Of a stretch of 64,000 bases of DNA, positions 34,709 to 45,032 are shown piece after piece. The notes under the pieces were generated by a model, which was given only the letters and a program-made list of their open reading frames with translations, ran no database searches and was not told the DNA's origin. Made by a program: the position numbers and the translations under genes. This DNA is from VRUE01 sp963697695 (GTDB lineage Bacteria; Actinomycetota; Thermoleophilia; Solirubrobacterales; 70-9). The stretch spans positions 2,666,001 through 2,730,000 of the forward strand of contig OY969094.1 in the NCBI GenBank assembly GCA_963697695.1. Direction: 5' to 3'. Position 1 is the first letter of the stretch, and every line of letters starts with the position of its first letter.

Positions 34709-35611
34709 CTACCGGTGCTGCGCGAGCAGGGCGGCAACCCTCTTCATGACGGCATCCGGTTCGCGCGCGAGGCGCCAGTCGGTTACGCGGATCATCTCGA
34801 TGCCGCCCAGCTTCAGCTCCTCATGGCGCAAGCGGTCGCTCTCGAACGAGGAGCGCCCACCATGGTGCTCGTAGCTGTCGAGTTCGACCGCGAAGCGCTC
34901 CCGCTCCCAGTACATGTCCAGCTCAAAGCCATTGACGAAGACGTTCACGGAGGGCATCGGCAGGCCGGCGTCGCGCACCAGCGCAAGGAAGTGACGCTCG
35001 AGGCCGGACCGTGTGAAGGCAGGGTGACGGAACGGGTCGGTCGCATGTCGCAGCTTCCTGACCCCAGGGTGCTTTTCGGCTCTCGCCAGCAGGGCGTCGA
35101 TCGTGTCGAGATCGAGGATCGCGAGGCGCTCGGCGCGGTCCAAGGCGTACTTAAGGCCCTTTGGAGACTCGCGGGAGGCGAGATCGAGGAGCATGCGTGC
35201 GACGCTCGTTACGCGCAGGCCCTCCTGCTTGGTGCGATCCCCGGTTCTCAGGCTGGACGCGTAGTGGATGCGAAGCGCCCCCCTGCGGTGTCCGCGCGTC
35301 GGCTGGGTCACCTCGACGGGCATCGCAAGGCGTGGGAACAGCCCCCAAAGCCACGCGGCGGAGGAGTGGCTCAACAGCGAACCTCGCCCGCAAGCGAGCA
35401 GCGCCGCGTGGCAGTTGCCGTGCGCCGAGAGGCTGCGATGACCCACGGCATAGACGCCGCGATGCACTCGGTGCAGGCGCCCCGAGCTCGTGGCACGGGA
35501 GATGGCGCTATCGGAGTATCCGAGCGCTCGCAGCTGCCCTCGGGAGATCACACCGTGCTGAGCCTCCGCTCGCGCGGCCAGGTCGTGATGCGTTCGCGTT
35601 TCCGTTCGCAT
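34709..35611 (-). CDS. AbiEi-type winged-helix and DUF559 nuclease-fold protein
   Basis: A 300-aa protein with two parts. Residues about 1-60 form an AbiEi antitoxin-like winged helix (AEAQHGVISRGQLRALGYSDSAISRATSSGRLHRVHRGVYAVG). The C-terminal part, about 205-300, is a DUF559/Vsr-like domain (FELDMYWERERFAVELDSYEHHG, RLRHEELKLGGIEMIRVTDWRL) with the Glu-Leu-Asp pattern of PD-(D/E)xK folds. It is annotated as a type IV antitoxin domain protein in many actinomycetes, yet no toxin gene lies next to it. The ATG at 35611 starts at the wing domain; longer frames overlap uvrA. It is located between uvrB and uvrA. Confidence 0.82.
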   Translation of the reverse strand: MRTETRTHHDLAARAEAQHGVISRGQLRALGYSDSAISRATSSGRLHRVHRGVYAVGHRSLSAHGNCHAALLACGRGSLLSHSSAAWLWGLFPRLAMPVEVTQPTRGHRRGALRIHYASSLRTGDRTKQEGLRVTSVARMLLDLASRESPKGLKYALDRAERLAILDLDTIDALLARAEKHPGVRKLRHATDPFRHPAFTRSGLERHFLALVRDAGLPMPSVNVFVNGFELDMYWERERFAVELDSYEHHGGRSSFESDRLRHEELKLGGIEMIRVTDWRLAREPDAVMKRVAALLAQHR

Positions 35612-35720
35612 ACCGGCCAGAAGTGCGAACACGAGAAGTCTCTTCCCCGGAGGCCATCGTTCGTCCCTTGCGTTCGCGGTTTTGGCCGCATAGAGGGCAA
35701 AAGTACGAACGGAAGGAGGG

Positions 35721-35732
35721 GAACATCTGTTC
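35721..35732 (+). promoter_or_regulatory. LexA-type SOS box of uvrA
   Basis: GAACATCTGTTC, a perfect GAAC-N4-GTTC dyad as bound by actinobacterial and Gram-positive LexA. It ends 7 nt before the uvrA -10, where bound repressor would block RNA polymerase. Confidence 0.8.
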
Positions 35733-35739
35733 GGTTGCC

Positions 35740-35745
35740 TAGAAT
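35740..35745 (+). promoter_or_regulatory. Candidate -10 of uvrA
   Basis: TAGAAT lies 8 nt before the GTG, just after the SOS box. Confidence 0.5.
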
Positions 35746-35753
35746 GCTTCCTA

Positions 35754-38627
<2,874 letters not shown>

Positions 38628-38676
38628 GCGGCGGTCCGACGAGCCTCGCGCAGCGCGGATTCGCCTTCTTCCCTGC

Positions 38677-38703
38677 TTGAAAAGCCCTGATCGCGGGTAT
38701 GGC
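38677..38703 (+). promoter_or_regulatory. Possible promoter of the xylose-type ABC operon
   Basis: TTGAAA at 38677-38682 and TATGGC at 38698-38703 are 15 nt apart, shorter than ideal. The leader then carries a strong GGAGGAG before the ATG. Confidence 0.3.
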
Positions 38704-38733
38704 AGGGGCAGGACGGGGTGAGAAGGAGGAGAG

Positions 38734-39840
38734 ATGTTCCACTCGGCGTTCAGGCGACTCACGATCGCGACAGTCGCACTCCTCGCGGTCGTCCTGGTTG
38801 CAGCAGGTTGCGGCGACAGCGATGACGATGGCGGTGGGGGAGGCGGCCCCACGATCGCTCTGCTCCTGCCCGAGAACCAGACTCCCCGCTACGAGGCCTC
38901 TGATCGGCCGCGTTTCGAAGAAAAGATCGAAGAGATCTGCCCCGACTGCGAAGTCCTCTACAGCAATGCCACCGAGGACGCCTCAAAGCAGCAGAGTCAA
39001 GTAGAAGCGGCGCTGACCCAGGGAGCGGACGTGCTGGTGCTCGATCCCGTCGATGCCGCCTCAGCGGCAGCGAGCGTGCAGAAGGCGGCCCAGCAGGACG
39101 TGCCGGTGCTCAGCTACGACCGCTTGATCCTCGGTGCCGCTGACGTGGCTGTCTACGTTTCCTTCGACAACGTCCGGGTTGGCGAACTGCAAGCGGAATC
39201 CCTCTCGAAAAAGCTGAAAGAAGAGGGCAGCCCCAAAGGCCCGATCGTGAAGATCAATGGCGATCCGGCTGACAGCAACGCGGCCCTGTTCAAGGAAGGC
39301 TCGAACAAAGGGTTCGAGGCCGCCGGCGTCGAGGTCGCGAGGGAATACGACACGCCCGGCTGGCTGGCGAGCAACGCGCAGAACGAGATGCAACAGGCGA
39401 TCACGGCGCTCGGCAAAGACGGCTTCGCCGGTGTCTACGCCGCTAACGACGATACCGGCGGTGGCGCGATCGCGGCGATGAAAGGGGCTGGCATCGACCC
39501 GGCCGAACGTCCGACCACCGGCCAGGACGCCACGGTCGCCGGTCTGCAGCGGATCCTTGCCGGGCAGCAGTACATGACCATCTACAAGGCCTACAGGCCG
39601 GAGGCCGCGATCAGTGCCGAAATCGCCGTCGATCTGGCTGAAGGCAAAGAAGTCCCGCAGGACAAAATCACCGACGAACTGGACAACGAAGTGGAGAAAG
39701 TGCCGTCGATCCTGCTCGAACCGATCGCGGTCACCAAAGACAACATCAAACAGACAGTGATCGCGGACGAAGAAGTCTCGGTTGACGAACTCTGCACCGG
39801 GGCCTACGCCCAGGCCTGCAAAGAAGCCGGAATCTCCTAG
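38734..39840 (+). CDS. xylF: Sugar ABC transporter substrate-binding lipoprotein, XylF-like
   Basis: A 368-aa binding protein lipidated at Cys26 (lipobox VAAGC), followed by an Asp/Gly-rich linker. The type I sugar-binding fold is clear: ALTQGADVLVLDPVDAASAAASVQKA, DVPVLSYDRLI, IVKINGDPADSNAALFKEG and GVYAANDDTGGGAIAAMKGAG, the arrangement of D-xylose binding proteins. Lys, Asp and Asn residues in these loops fit pentose binding, but glucose or another monosaccharide cannot be excluded. The ATPase gene follows after 22 nt. A strong ribosome binding site fits the high expression expected of a binding protein. Confidence 0.88.
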   Translation: MFHSAFRRLTIATVALLAVVLVAAGCGDSDDDGGGGGGPTIALLLPENQTPRYEASDRPRFEEKIEEICPDCEVLYSNATEDASKQQSQVEAALTQGADVLVLDPVDAASAAASVQKAAQQDVPVLSYDRLILGAADVAVYVSFDNVRVGELQAESLSKKLKEEGSPKGPIVKINGDPADSNAALFKEGSNKGFEAAGVEVAREYDTPGWLASNAQNEMQQAITALGKDGFAGVYAANDDTGGGAIAAMKGAGIDPAERPTTGQDATVAGLQRILAGQQYMTIYKAYRPEAAISAEIAVDLAEGKEVPQDKITDELDNEVEKVPSILLEPIAVTKDNIKQTVIADEEVSVDELCTGAYAQACKEAGIS

Positions 39841-39862
39841 CCTCGGGACGGATCAAAGAAAG

Positions 39863-40642
39863 ATGAGCTCGGACTCCCCTCTCCTCGAGCTCGACGGAGT
39901 CAGCAAGCGATTCGGCCCGGTCCAGGCTCTAGACCGGGTCGACTTCGCCGTCCATGGCGGTGAGGTGGTCGGCCTCGTGGGGGACAACGGCGCCGGCAAG
40001 TCGACGCTGGTGAAGACGATCGCGGGAATCCACAGCGCGGACGAGGGCAGGATTCGCTTCGAGGGCAAGGAGGTGTCGATCTCGCGCCCTCAGGACGCCA
40101 CCGCGCTCGGGATCGCGACGGTCTACCAGGACCTTGCCCTCTGCGACAACCTCGACGTTGTCGCCAACCTCTTCCTCGGCCGCGAGGAGGTCTCGCCTGG
40201 TCCGGGCCTGGTTTCGCGCCAGCTGGACGAGGCAAAGATGGAGCACCGCACCGGGGAGCTGCTCTCCGGCCTCTCGGTGACGATTCCGAGCCTGCGCAGC
40301 GAGGTCGGCACCCTCTCGGGCGGCCAGCGCCAGCAGGTCGCGGTGGCGCGCTCGCTGCTAGGCGAGCCCAAAGTCGTGCTGCTCGACGAGCCCACGGCGG
40401 CGCTGGGCGTGGCGCAGACCGCCCAGGTGCTCGACCTGATCCGGCGGCTGCGCGAGCACGGGCTCGGCGTCGTCGTGATCAGCCACAACCTCGTCGACGT
40501 CTTCGAGGTCGCGGACCGGATCTTCGTCCTGCGGCTCGGCAAGGCCGGCGGCGACTTCCAGGCGGAATCGACGACAGAGGAGCACGTCGTCTCGGTGATC
40601 ACCGGCGTCGGGGCGGCTAACGACGAGGACGACGAGAAATGA
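39863..40642 (+). CDS. xylG: Sugar ABC transporter ATP-binding protein, single domain
   Basis: A 259-aa ATPase. The Walker A is GLVGDNGAGKSTLVK, signature TLSGGQRQQVAVARSL, Walker B VVLLDEPTAALG and switch His in VVISHN. E. coli XylG fuses two such domains (about 510 aa); this protein has one and probably works as a homodimer, as FrcA-type ATPases do. The ATG at 39863 is chosen because it precedes the usual LLELDGVSKRFG strand. It overlaps the permease gene (ATGA). Confidence 0.88.
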   Translation: MSSDSPLLELDGVSKRFGPVQALDRVDFAVHGGEVVGLVGDNGAGKSTLVKTIAGIHSADEGRIRFEGKEVSISRPQDATALGIATVYQDLALCDNLDVVANLFLGREEVSPGPGLVSRQLDEAKMEHRTGELLSGLSVTIPSLRSEVGTLSGGQRQQVAVARSLLGEPKVVLLDEPTAALGVAQTAQVLDLIRRLREHGLGVVVISHNLVDVFEVADRIFVLRLGKAGGDFQAESTTEEHVVSVITGVGAANDEDDEK

Positions 40643-41808
40643 GCGCCAGGACCGAGACCCTGCGGCGCTTCATCCAGGGTGATCTCGCCTCGCTGCGGGT
40701 GGTGGTCGGCCTGGCGGTGATCTGGGTGATCTTCCAGTCCCAGAACGACCGCTTCCTCTCGGCCGAGAACCTGACCAACCTGATGCTGCAGATCACCGCC
40801 GTCGGCCTGATCTCGGTCGGCATCGTCTACGTGCTGCTGTTGGGTGAGATCGACCTCTCCGTGGGGGCGGTCAGCGGCCTGGCCGCTGCGATCGTCGCGG
40901 TGCTCAACGTCAAGCACGGCTGGAGTCCCTACCTGGCGATCGCCGCGGGGGCTCTCGCCGGGGCCGCGATCGGCCTGCTGCAGGGAGCGCTGTTCAGCCG
41001 CTTCGGCGTTCCCTCCTTCGTCGTCACCCTCGCCGGCCTGCTCGCCTGGCAGGGTGCTCTGCTGCAGGTGCTCGGCTCGACCGGTTCGATCAACATCACC
41101 GATCCCAAGATCACCGGCCTCGCCAACACCTTCTACTCCGAGGCCGCAGGTTGGGTCTTCGCCGCAATCGCAATCGCGGCCTACGCCGCAGTGGCCCTCG
41201 CCGGCCACCGGCGCCGTGTGACAGCCGGCCTCACCGGCGAGAGCCTGATGCCGGTGGTGCTGCGCATAGCCGTGGTCGCGGTCGTGGCGGTCGTCGTCGT
41301 CGCGGTGCTCAACTCCGACCGGGGCGTGCCCCTGGCGCTGCTGATCCTGCTCGCCTTCGTGGTCGGGATGGAATATGTCGCCAAGCAGACGACCTTCGGC
41401 CGTCACGTCTATGCCGTCGGCGGCAACGCCGAGGCGGCGCGGCGCGCCGGCATACCGATCAACCGGATCCGAGTCGCGGTCTTCGGCATCTCTGGAACCA
41501 TGGCCGCGATCGGCGGCATCCTTGCCGCCTCACGCCTGCTCGCGGTCAATCAGAACTCGGGCGGCAGCGAACTGCTGCTGCTTGCGATCGCTGGGCCGGT
41601 AATCGCCGGGACCAGCCTCTTCGGCGGCCGCGGCGCGGTCTGGACCGCGCTGCTCGGCGCCCTCGTGATCGGTTCGATCTCCAACGGCATGGACCTGCTG
41701 GCGCTCTCCTCAGCGGTCAAGTTCATGGTCACCGGTGGCGTTCTCCTGCTCGCGGTGATCATCGACGCCATCGCCCGCCAGCAGCGCCAAGCCGCCGGCC
41801 GGGTCTAG
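40639..41808 (+). CDS. xylH: Sugar ABC transporter permease, XylH-like
   Basis: A 389-aa inner-membrane permease of the BPD_transp_2 family with about ten hydrophobic segments. Family stretches include VLLLGEIDLSVGAVSGLAAAI, RFGVPSFVVTLAGLLAWQG and the cytoplasmic loop KQTTFGRHVYAVGGNAEAARRAGI that contacts the ATPase. The length matches E. coli XylH. It ends the three-gene importer operon; a convergent ROK kinase gene follows 58 nt away. Confidence 0.9.
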   Translation: MSARTETLRRFIQGDLASLRVVVGLAVIWVIFQSQNDRFLSAENLTNLMLQITAVGLISVGIVYVLLLGEIDLSVGAVSGLAAAIVAVLNVKHGWSPYLAIAAGALAGAAIGLLQGALFSRFGVPSFVVTLAGLLAWQGALLQVLGSTGSINITDPKITGLANTFYSEAAGWVFAAIAIAAYAAVALAGHRRRVTAGLTGESLMPVVLRIAVVAVVAVVVVAVLNSDRGVPLALLILLAFVVGMEYVAKQTTFGRHVYAVGGNAEAARRAGIPINRIRVAVFGISGTMAAIGGILAASRLLAVNQNSGGSELLLLAIAGPVIAGTSLFGGRGAVWTALLGALVIGSISNGMDLLALSSAVKFMVTGGVLLLAVIIDAIARQQRQAAGRV

Positions 41809-41827
41809 CTTGTCGTTCGATGAAGCA

Positions 41828-41851
41828 TTGTGCACCCCATGGGGTCCACAA
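41828..41851. terminator. 24-bp palindrome between xylH and the ROK gene
   Basis: TTGTGCACCCCA followed by TGGGGTCCACAA, 11 of 12 positions symmetric, between two convergent stop codons. Most likely a bidirectional transcription end; a protein-binding site is the alternative. Confidence 0.5.
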
Positions 41852-41866
41852 CCGTTCTAGGTCGCT

Positions 41867-42826
41867 TCAGCGGGCGAAGAGGAGGGAAGCACCGATCGCA
41901 CCGCCGAGGTCGCCGAGCGAGGCGACGCGTATCACGGGCGGGCGTTCGTCGACGAAGAGGTGCTTGCCCATCTCCTTCGTCAGCGGCTCCATGTAGCGCT
42001 CGCCGAAGCGAACCCCGAGGCCGCCGCCGATGATCACCGCTTCGGGATCGAGCAGGTTGACCGCCGAGGCCACCCCGGTTCCCAGAGCCTCGATCGCACG
42101 GTCGATCAGCTTCTTCGCCAGATGGTCGCCGTGGTCGAGGGCGCGCGCCCAGATTCCGCTTGTCAGGCGGTCTTTCTCGTGCTTGTGCATCAGCTTGAAG
42201 AGGTCGGTCTTGACCCCCTCCTCGTGCTCGCGCCGAGCCTCGGCTTCCATCGCGGACCGGCCGGCGTAGGCCTCCATGCAGCCCTTGCGGCCGCAAGGGC
42301 ACTTGGCGCCGCCGCGCTTGACCACCATGTGGCCGATCTCGCCGGCAGCTCCGCGGCCCAGCCACGGCTTGCCGTCGAGGACGAGCCCGCCGCCGACCCC
42401 GGTGCCCCAGAAGACGCCGATCAGGCTGGAGAACTCACGCCCGGCGCCGAGGTGGAACTCGGCCTCGGTCGCGACCTGAACGTCGTTGCCGACTCGCACC
42501 TCGGTATCCAGCGCCTGCTTCAACGCTTCTGCGAGCGGGAAGCTTCCCTCCCAGCCGGGCAGGTTGCGAGCGCCCGAGACGACGCCGGTGCTCTCGTCCG
42601 CGTCGCCTGGGGAGCCGACTCCGATGCCCTCCAGGGCGGAGGTCTCGACGCCGGCCTCTTCGGCGGCCTGGCGCAGCGCAGCGGCCATCTCATCGGCCAC
42701 GTCCTGCGGCCCGCCGCTGGTCGGCGTCGGTCGCCGCGCTTGCCCAAGCGCCTCCCCGTCGGGATCGACGATCGCCGTCTGGATCTTGGTTCCTCCGAGA
42801 TCGATGCCTCCGCGCAGCGCTGACAT
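41867..42826 (-). CDS. ROK-family sugar kinase (glucokinase-like)
   Basis: A 319-aa cytosolic sugar kinase. The ATP phosphate motif is GGIDLGGTKIQTAIVD at the N-terminus. The catalytic Asp is in EVRVGNDVQVA, and the ROK zinc motif reads CPCGRKGCMEAY, preceded by the EIGHMVV sugar-binding Glu-x-x-His. No N-terminal helix-turn-helix is present, so it is an enzyme rather than a repressor. Neighbouring the sugar importer, it may phosphorylate the imported sugar; glucose is the usual substrate in this subgroup. Confidence 0.9.
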   Translation of the reverse strand: MSALRGGIDLGGTKIQTAIVDPDGEALGQARRPTPTSGGPQDVADEMAAALRQAAEEAGVETSALEGIGVGSPGDADESTGVVSGARNLPGWEGSFPLAEALKQALDTEVRVGNDVQVATEAEFHLGAGREFSSLIGVFWGTGVGGGLVLDGKPWLGRGAAGEIGHMVVKRGGAKCPCGRKGCMEAYAGRSAMEAEARREHEEGVKTDLFKLMHKHEKDRLTSGIWARALDHGDHLAKKLIDRAIEALGTGVASAVNLLDPEAVIIGGGLGVRFGERYMEPLTKEMGKHLFVDERPPVIRVASLGDLGGAIGASLLFAR

Positions 42827-42833
42827 GCGCCGC

Positions 42834-42839
42834 AGTCTA
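42834..42839 (-). promoter_or_regulatory. Candidate -10 of the ROK kinase gene
   Basis: TAGACT on the minus strand lies 7 nt before the ATG at 42826. Confidence 0.4.
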
Positions 42840-42902
42840 TTGCTGCCGACGGGCCGGAAAGACCCTTGTATGGCGTATTTACAGCCCGTCGGCAGGGGTT
42901 CG

Positions 42903-42908
42903 TAAGGT
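42903..42908 (+). promoter_or_regulatory. Candidate -10 of the acyltransferase gene
   Basis: TAAGGT lies 7 nt before the ATG at 42916, which supports that start over the GTG at 42907. Confidence 0.35.
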
Positions 42909-42915
42909 GGCGAGG

Positions 42916-43497
42916 ATGAGCGAACAGGGGCAGAGGGGTTGGCGGGTGTGGTGGGCGAAGCGCCGCTGGTACGAGCGCAACCGCCGCATCTTGCGCCGCT
43001 GGCGACTTGCCCGGTACGCCGCCCGCGGCGGCTTCTTCATCCGCCACCCGCTGGAGGGCGAGGCGCTGGAGGCGCTCGGCGAGGGTCGGCTGACGATCGG
43101 CGAAGGCACCCTGCTGGAGCCAGGCTGCTGGCTGACGCTGGCGCCGCAGGCGCGGATCGAGATCGGCGAGGGCTGCTTCCTCAACCGCAACACGATGTTC
43201 GCGGCGCTCGAGCGGATCGAGGTCGGGGACCACACGATGTTCGCCAACGGCTGCTTCGTCGGCGACTCCGAGCACCGCTTCGACGATTCAGAGACGCCGA
43301 TCACGCAGCAGGGCTTCACCAGCGACGGTCCGGTCAAGATCGGCTCCAACTGCTGGTTCGGCGTCAATTGCGTCGTCACCAGCGGCGTGACGATCGGCGA
43401 CCGCTGCGTGATCGGCGCCAACTCGGTGGTGACCCGCGATCTGCCCCCGGGAACGATCGCTGCCGGTGCGCCGGCAAATGTGATCAAGACCATTTAG
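42916..43497 (+). CDS. Left-handed beta-helix (hexapeptide) acyltransferase
   Basis: A 193-aa protein. The first 40 residues are very rich in Arg and Trp (WWAKRRWYERNRRILRRW), perhaps a membrane- or polyanion-binding segment. The rest has hexapeptide repeats: RLTIGEGTLLEPGCWL, RIEIGEGCFLNRNTMF, RIEVGDHTMFANGCFV, then KIGSNCWFGVNCVVTSGVTIGDRCVIGANSVVTRDLPPGTIAAGAPA, the standard maltose O-acetyltransferase-like end. Acceptor unknown; surface glycan is plausible. It precedes panC by 50 nt with a promoter between, so it is not obviously linked to pantothenate synthesis. Confidence 0.83.
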   Translation: MSEQGQRGWRVWWAKRRWYERNRRILRRWRLARYAARGGFFIRHPLEGEALEALGEGRLTIGEGTLLEPGCWLTLAPQARIEIGEGCFLNRNTMFAALERIEVGDHTMFANGCFVGDSEHRFDDSETPITQQGFTSDGPVKIGSNCWFGVNCVVTSGVTIGDRCVIGANSVVTRDLPPGTIAAGAPANVIKTI

Positions 43498-43514
43498 GCG
43501 CGCAGGCGACCCCC

Positions 43515-43520
43515 TATAAT
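43515..43520 (+). promoter_or_regulatory. Candidate -10 of panC operon
   Basis: A perfect TATAAT 27 nt before the panC ATG. The -35 region (ATTTAG area) is poor. Confidence 0.5.
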
Positions 43521-43547
43521 CGGCGCACGGCCGTGACCCCAGGTGGC

Positions 43548-44453
43548 ATGGACCTCATGAACCTCGTCGAACTCGTCGATTCCCCACACGCAACTGGCGA
43601 CGTGAAGACTCTTCGCGCCAAGGAAGAGCTTCGAGCCGCGCTTGCCCCCGCGCGCCGCGACGGCGCTTCGATCGGCCTTGTGCCGACGATGGGCTTCCTG
43701 CACGAGGGGCACATCTCGCTGCTGCGCGCCGCCCGCGCCGAGTGCGATGTCGTCGTCATGAGCCTCTTCGTCAACCCGACCCAGTTCGGTCCCGGAGAGG
43801 ACCTCGACCGCTACCCGCGCGACGAGGAGCGCGACCTGCGGCTTGCCGCCGAAGCGGGCGTCGACTTCGTCTATGCGCCCCCGGTCGACGAGGTCTATCC
43901 CGAGGGCTTCTCCACTCATGTCGCGGTCGAGGGCAATCTGACCGAGGTCCTCGACGGCGACCCGGCCCGGCGCGGTCCGGGGCACTTTCGCGGCGTGACC
44001 ACGGTCGTCGCCAAGCTCTTCAACTCGGTTCAGCCCGACGTCGCCTACTTCGGCCAGAAGGACGCCCAGCAGGCGACGGTGATCCGCCGCATGGTCCGCG
44101 ACCTCGACCTTGCGGTGCGGATCGAGGTGCTGCCGACGGTGCGCGAGCCGGACGGCCTGGCGATGAGCTCCCGCAACGCCTACCTCGGCCCGGAGGACCG
44201 GCAACGGGCGGCGGCGCTCTCCCGCGCCCTGGGCATCGCCGAGAGGGTCACCCGCACCGACTCGCTTGCCGCCGGCCTTGCAGCCGCGCGTGCTGAGCTC
44301 GAGGCGGCGGGCATCGAGCCCGAGTACCTGGAGGCGCGCGACGCCGAAAGCTTGACCCCGGCCACCGAGTTGAACGGTAGGCCCCTACTGATCGCGCTTG
44401 CGGCCCAGGTTGGCGGAGCGCGCCTGATCGACAACGTAGTGATCGAACCTTGA
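43548..44453 (+). CDS. panC: Pantothenate synthetase
   Basis: A 301-aa enzyme joining pantoate and beta-alanine with ATP. The hallmark LVPTMGFLHEGHISLLRAAR contains the His-x-x-His ATP motif. FVNPTQFGPGEDLDRYPRD, GHFRGVTTVVAKLFN, YFGQKDAQQATVIRRM and SSRNAYL are all present. The ATG at 43548 is chosen; in-frame alternatives are GTG 43533 and ATG 43557. It begins the panC-sORF-panD-panB cluster. Confidence 0.95.
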   Translation: MDLMNLVELVDSPHATGDVKTLRAKEELRAALAPARRDGASIGLVPTMGFLHEGHISLLRAARAECDVVVMSLFVNPTQFGPGEDLDRYPRDEERDLRLAAEAGVDFVYAPPVDEVYPEGFSTHVAVEGNLTEVLDGDPARRGPGHFRGVTTVVAKLFNSVQPDVAYFGQKDAQQATVIRRMVRDLDLAVRIEVLPTVREPDGLAMSSRNAYLGPEDRQRAAALSRALGIAERVTRTDSLAAGLAAARAELEAAGIEPEYLEARDAESLTPATELNGRPLLIALAAQVGGARLIDNVVIEP

Positions 44454-44487
44454 CCGCTTAACCACGAGGAGCCGCACGGAGGCAAAG

Positions 44488-44652
44488 ATGACCGACCCCC
44501 AATCCCCGCACCCCCGGATGACGCACGTGACACTGCGCATCTCTACGTCCTCGGGCTTGCCTTTGGCACCACCAAAGGCTGCACCCTGCGTCCTCGATCT
44601 GCTTGGCCGCGCGCGCCCCCAGGCGCACGCGGATTGGAGGTCGGTCATCTAA
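44488..44652 (+). CDS. Possible 54-aa leader or small protein between panC and panD
   Basis: An ATG preceded by ACGGAGG at good spacing opens 54 codons (MTDPQSPHPRMTHVTLRIST...) that end TAA, overlapping the panD ATG by one base (TAATG). Inside lies a perfect 8-bp hairpin, GCCTTTGG-CACCA-CCAAAGGC (44559-44579). The sequence is Pro-rich, shows no known domain and has no hydrophobic segment. The ribosome site and the stop-start overlap favour translation. It could couple panC and panD or act as a regulatory leader. Chance cannot be ruled out. Confidence 0.45.
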   Translation: MTDPQSPHPRMTHVTLRISTSSGLPLAPPKAAPCVLDLLGRARPQAHADWRSVI

Positions 44653-45032
44653 TGCAGAGGCAAATGTTGAAGTCCAAGATCCACCGGGCGACGGTGACCG
44701 ATTGCGACGTCGACTACATCGGCAGCATCACGATCGACACCGAGCTGATGGCCAGCGCCGACCTGATCACCAACGAGCAGGTCCACGTCTGGGACATCGA
44801 CAACGGCGCCCGCTTCGTCACCTACGTGATCGACGGCGAGCCCGGCTCGGGCACGATGCAGGTGAACGGCGCCGCCGCCCACCTGACCCGGCCCGGCCAC
44901 AAGATCATCGTCGCCTCGTTCGGCGCATACGACGAGCGCGACCTCGAGACCTACTCGCCGGTCGTCGTCCACGTCGACGAGGAGAACAAGATCAACGCCG
45001 TCGACAGCCGCCCGGAGGTATTGCTCTCATGA
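44652..45032 (+). CDS. panD: Aspartate 1-decarboxylase
   Basis: A 126-aa pyruvoyl enzyme making beta-alanine from aspartate, the same length as E. coli PanD. It opens MLKSKIHRATVTDCDVDYIGSITID. Self-cleavage between Gly and Ser in YIGS creates the pyruvoyl group. RFVTYVIDGEPGSG and NGAAAHL are conserved. The ATG at 44652 matches the usual N-terminus; the ATG at 44664 has a closer AGAGG and is possible. It overlaps panB (ATGA). Confidence 0.95.
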   Translation: MQRQMLKSKIHRATVTDCDVDYIGSITIDTELMASADLITNEQVHVWDIDNGARFVTYVIDGEPGSGTMQVNGAAAHLTRPGHKIIVASFGAYDERDLETYSPVVVHVDEENKINAVDSRPEVLLS

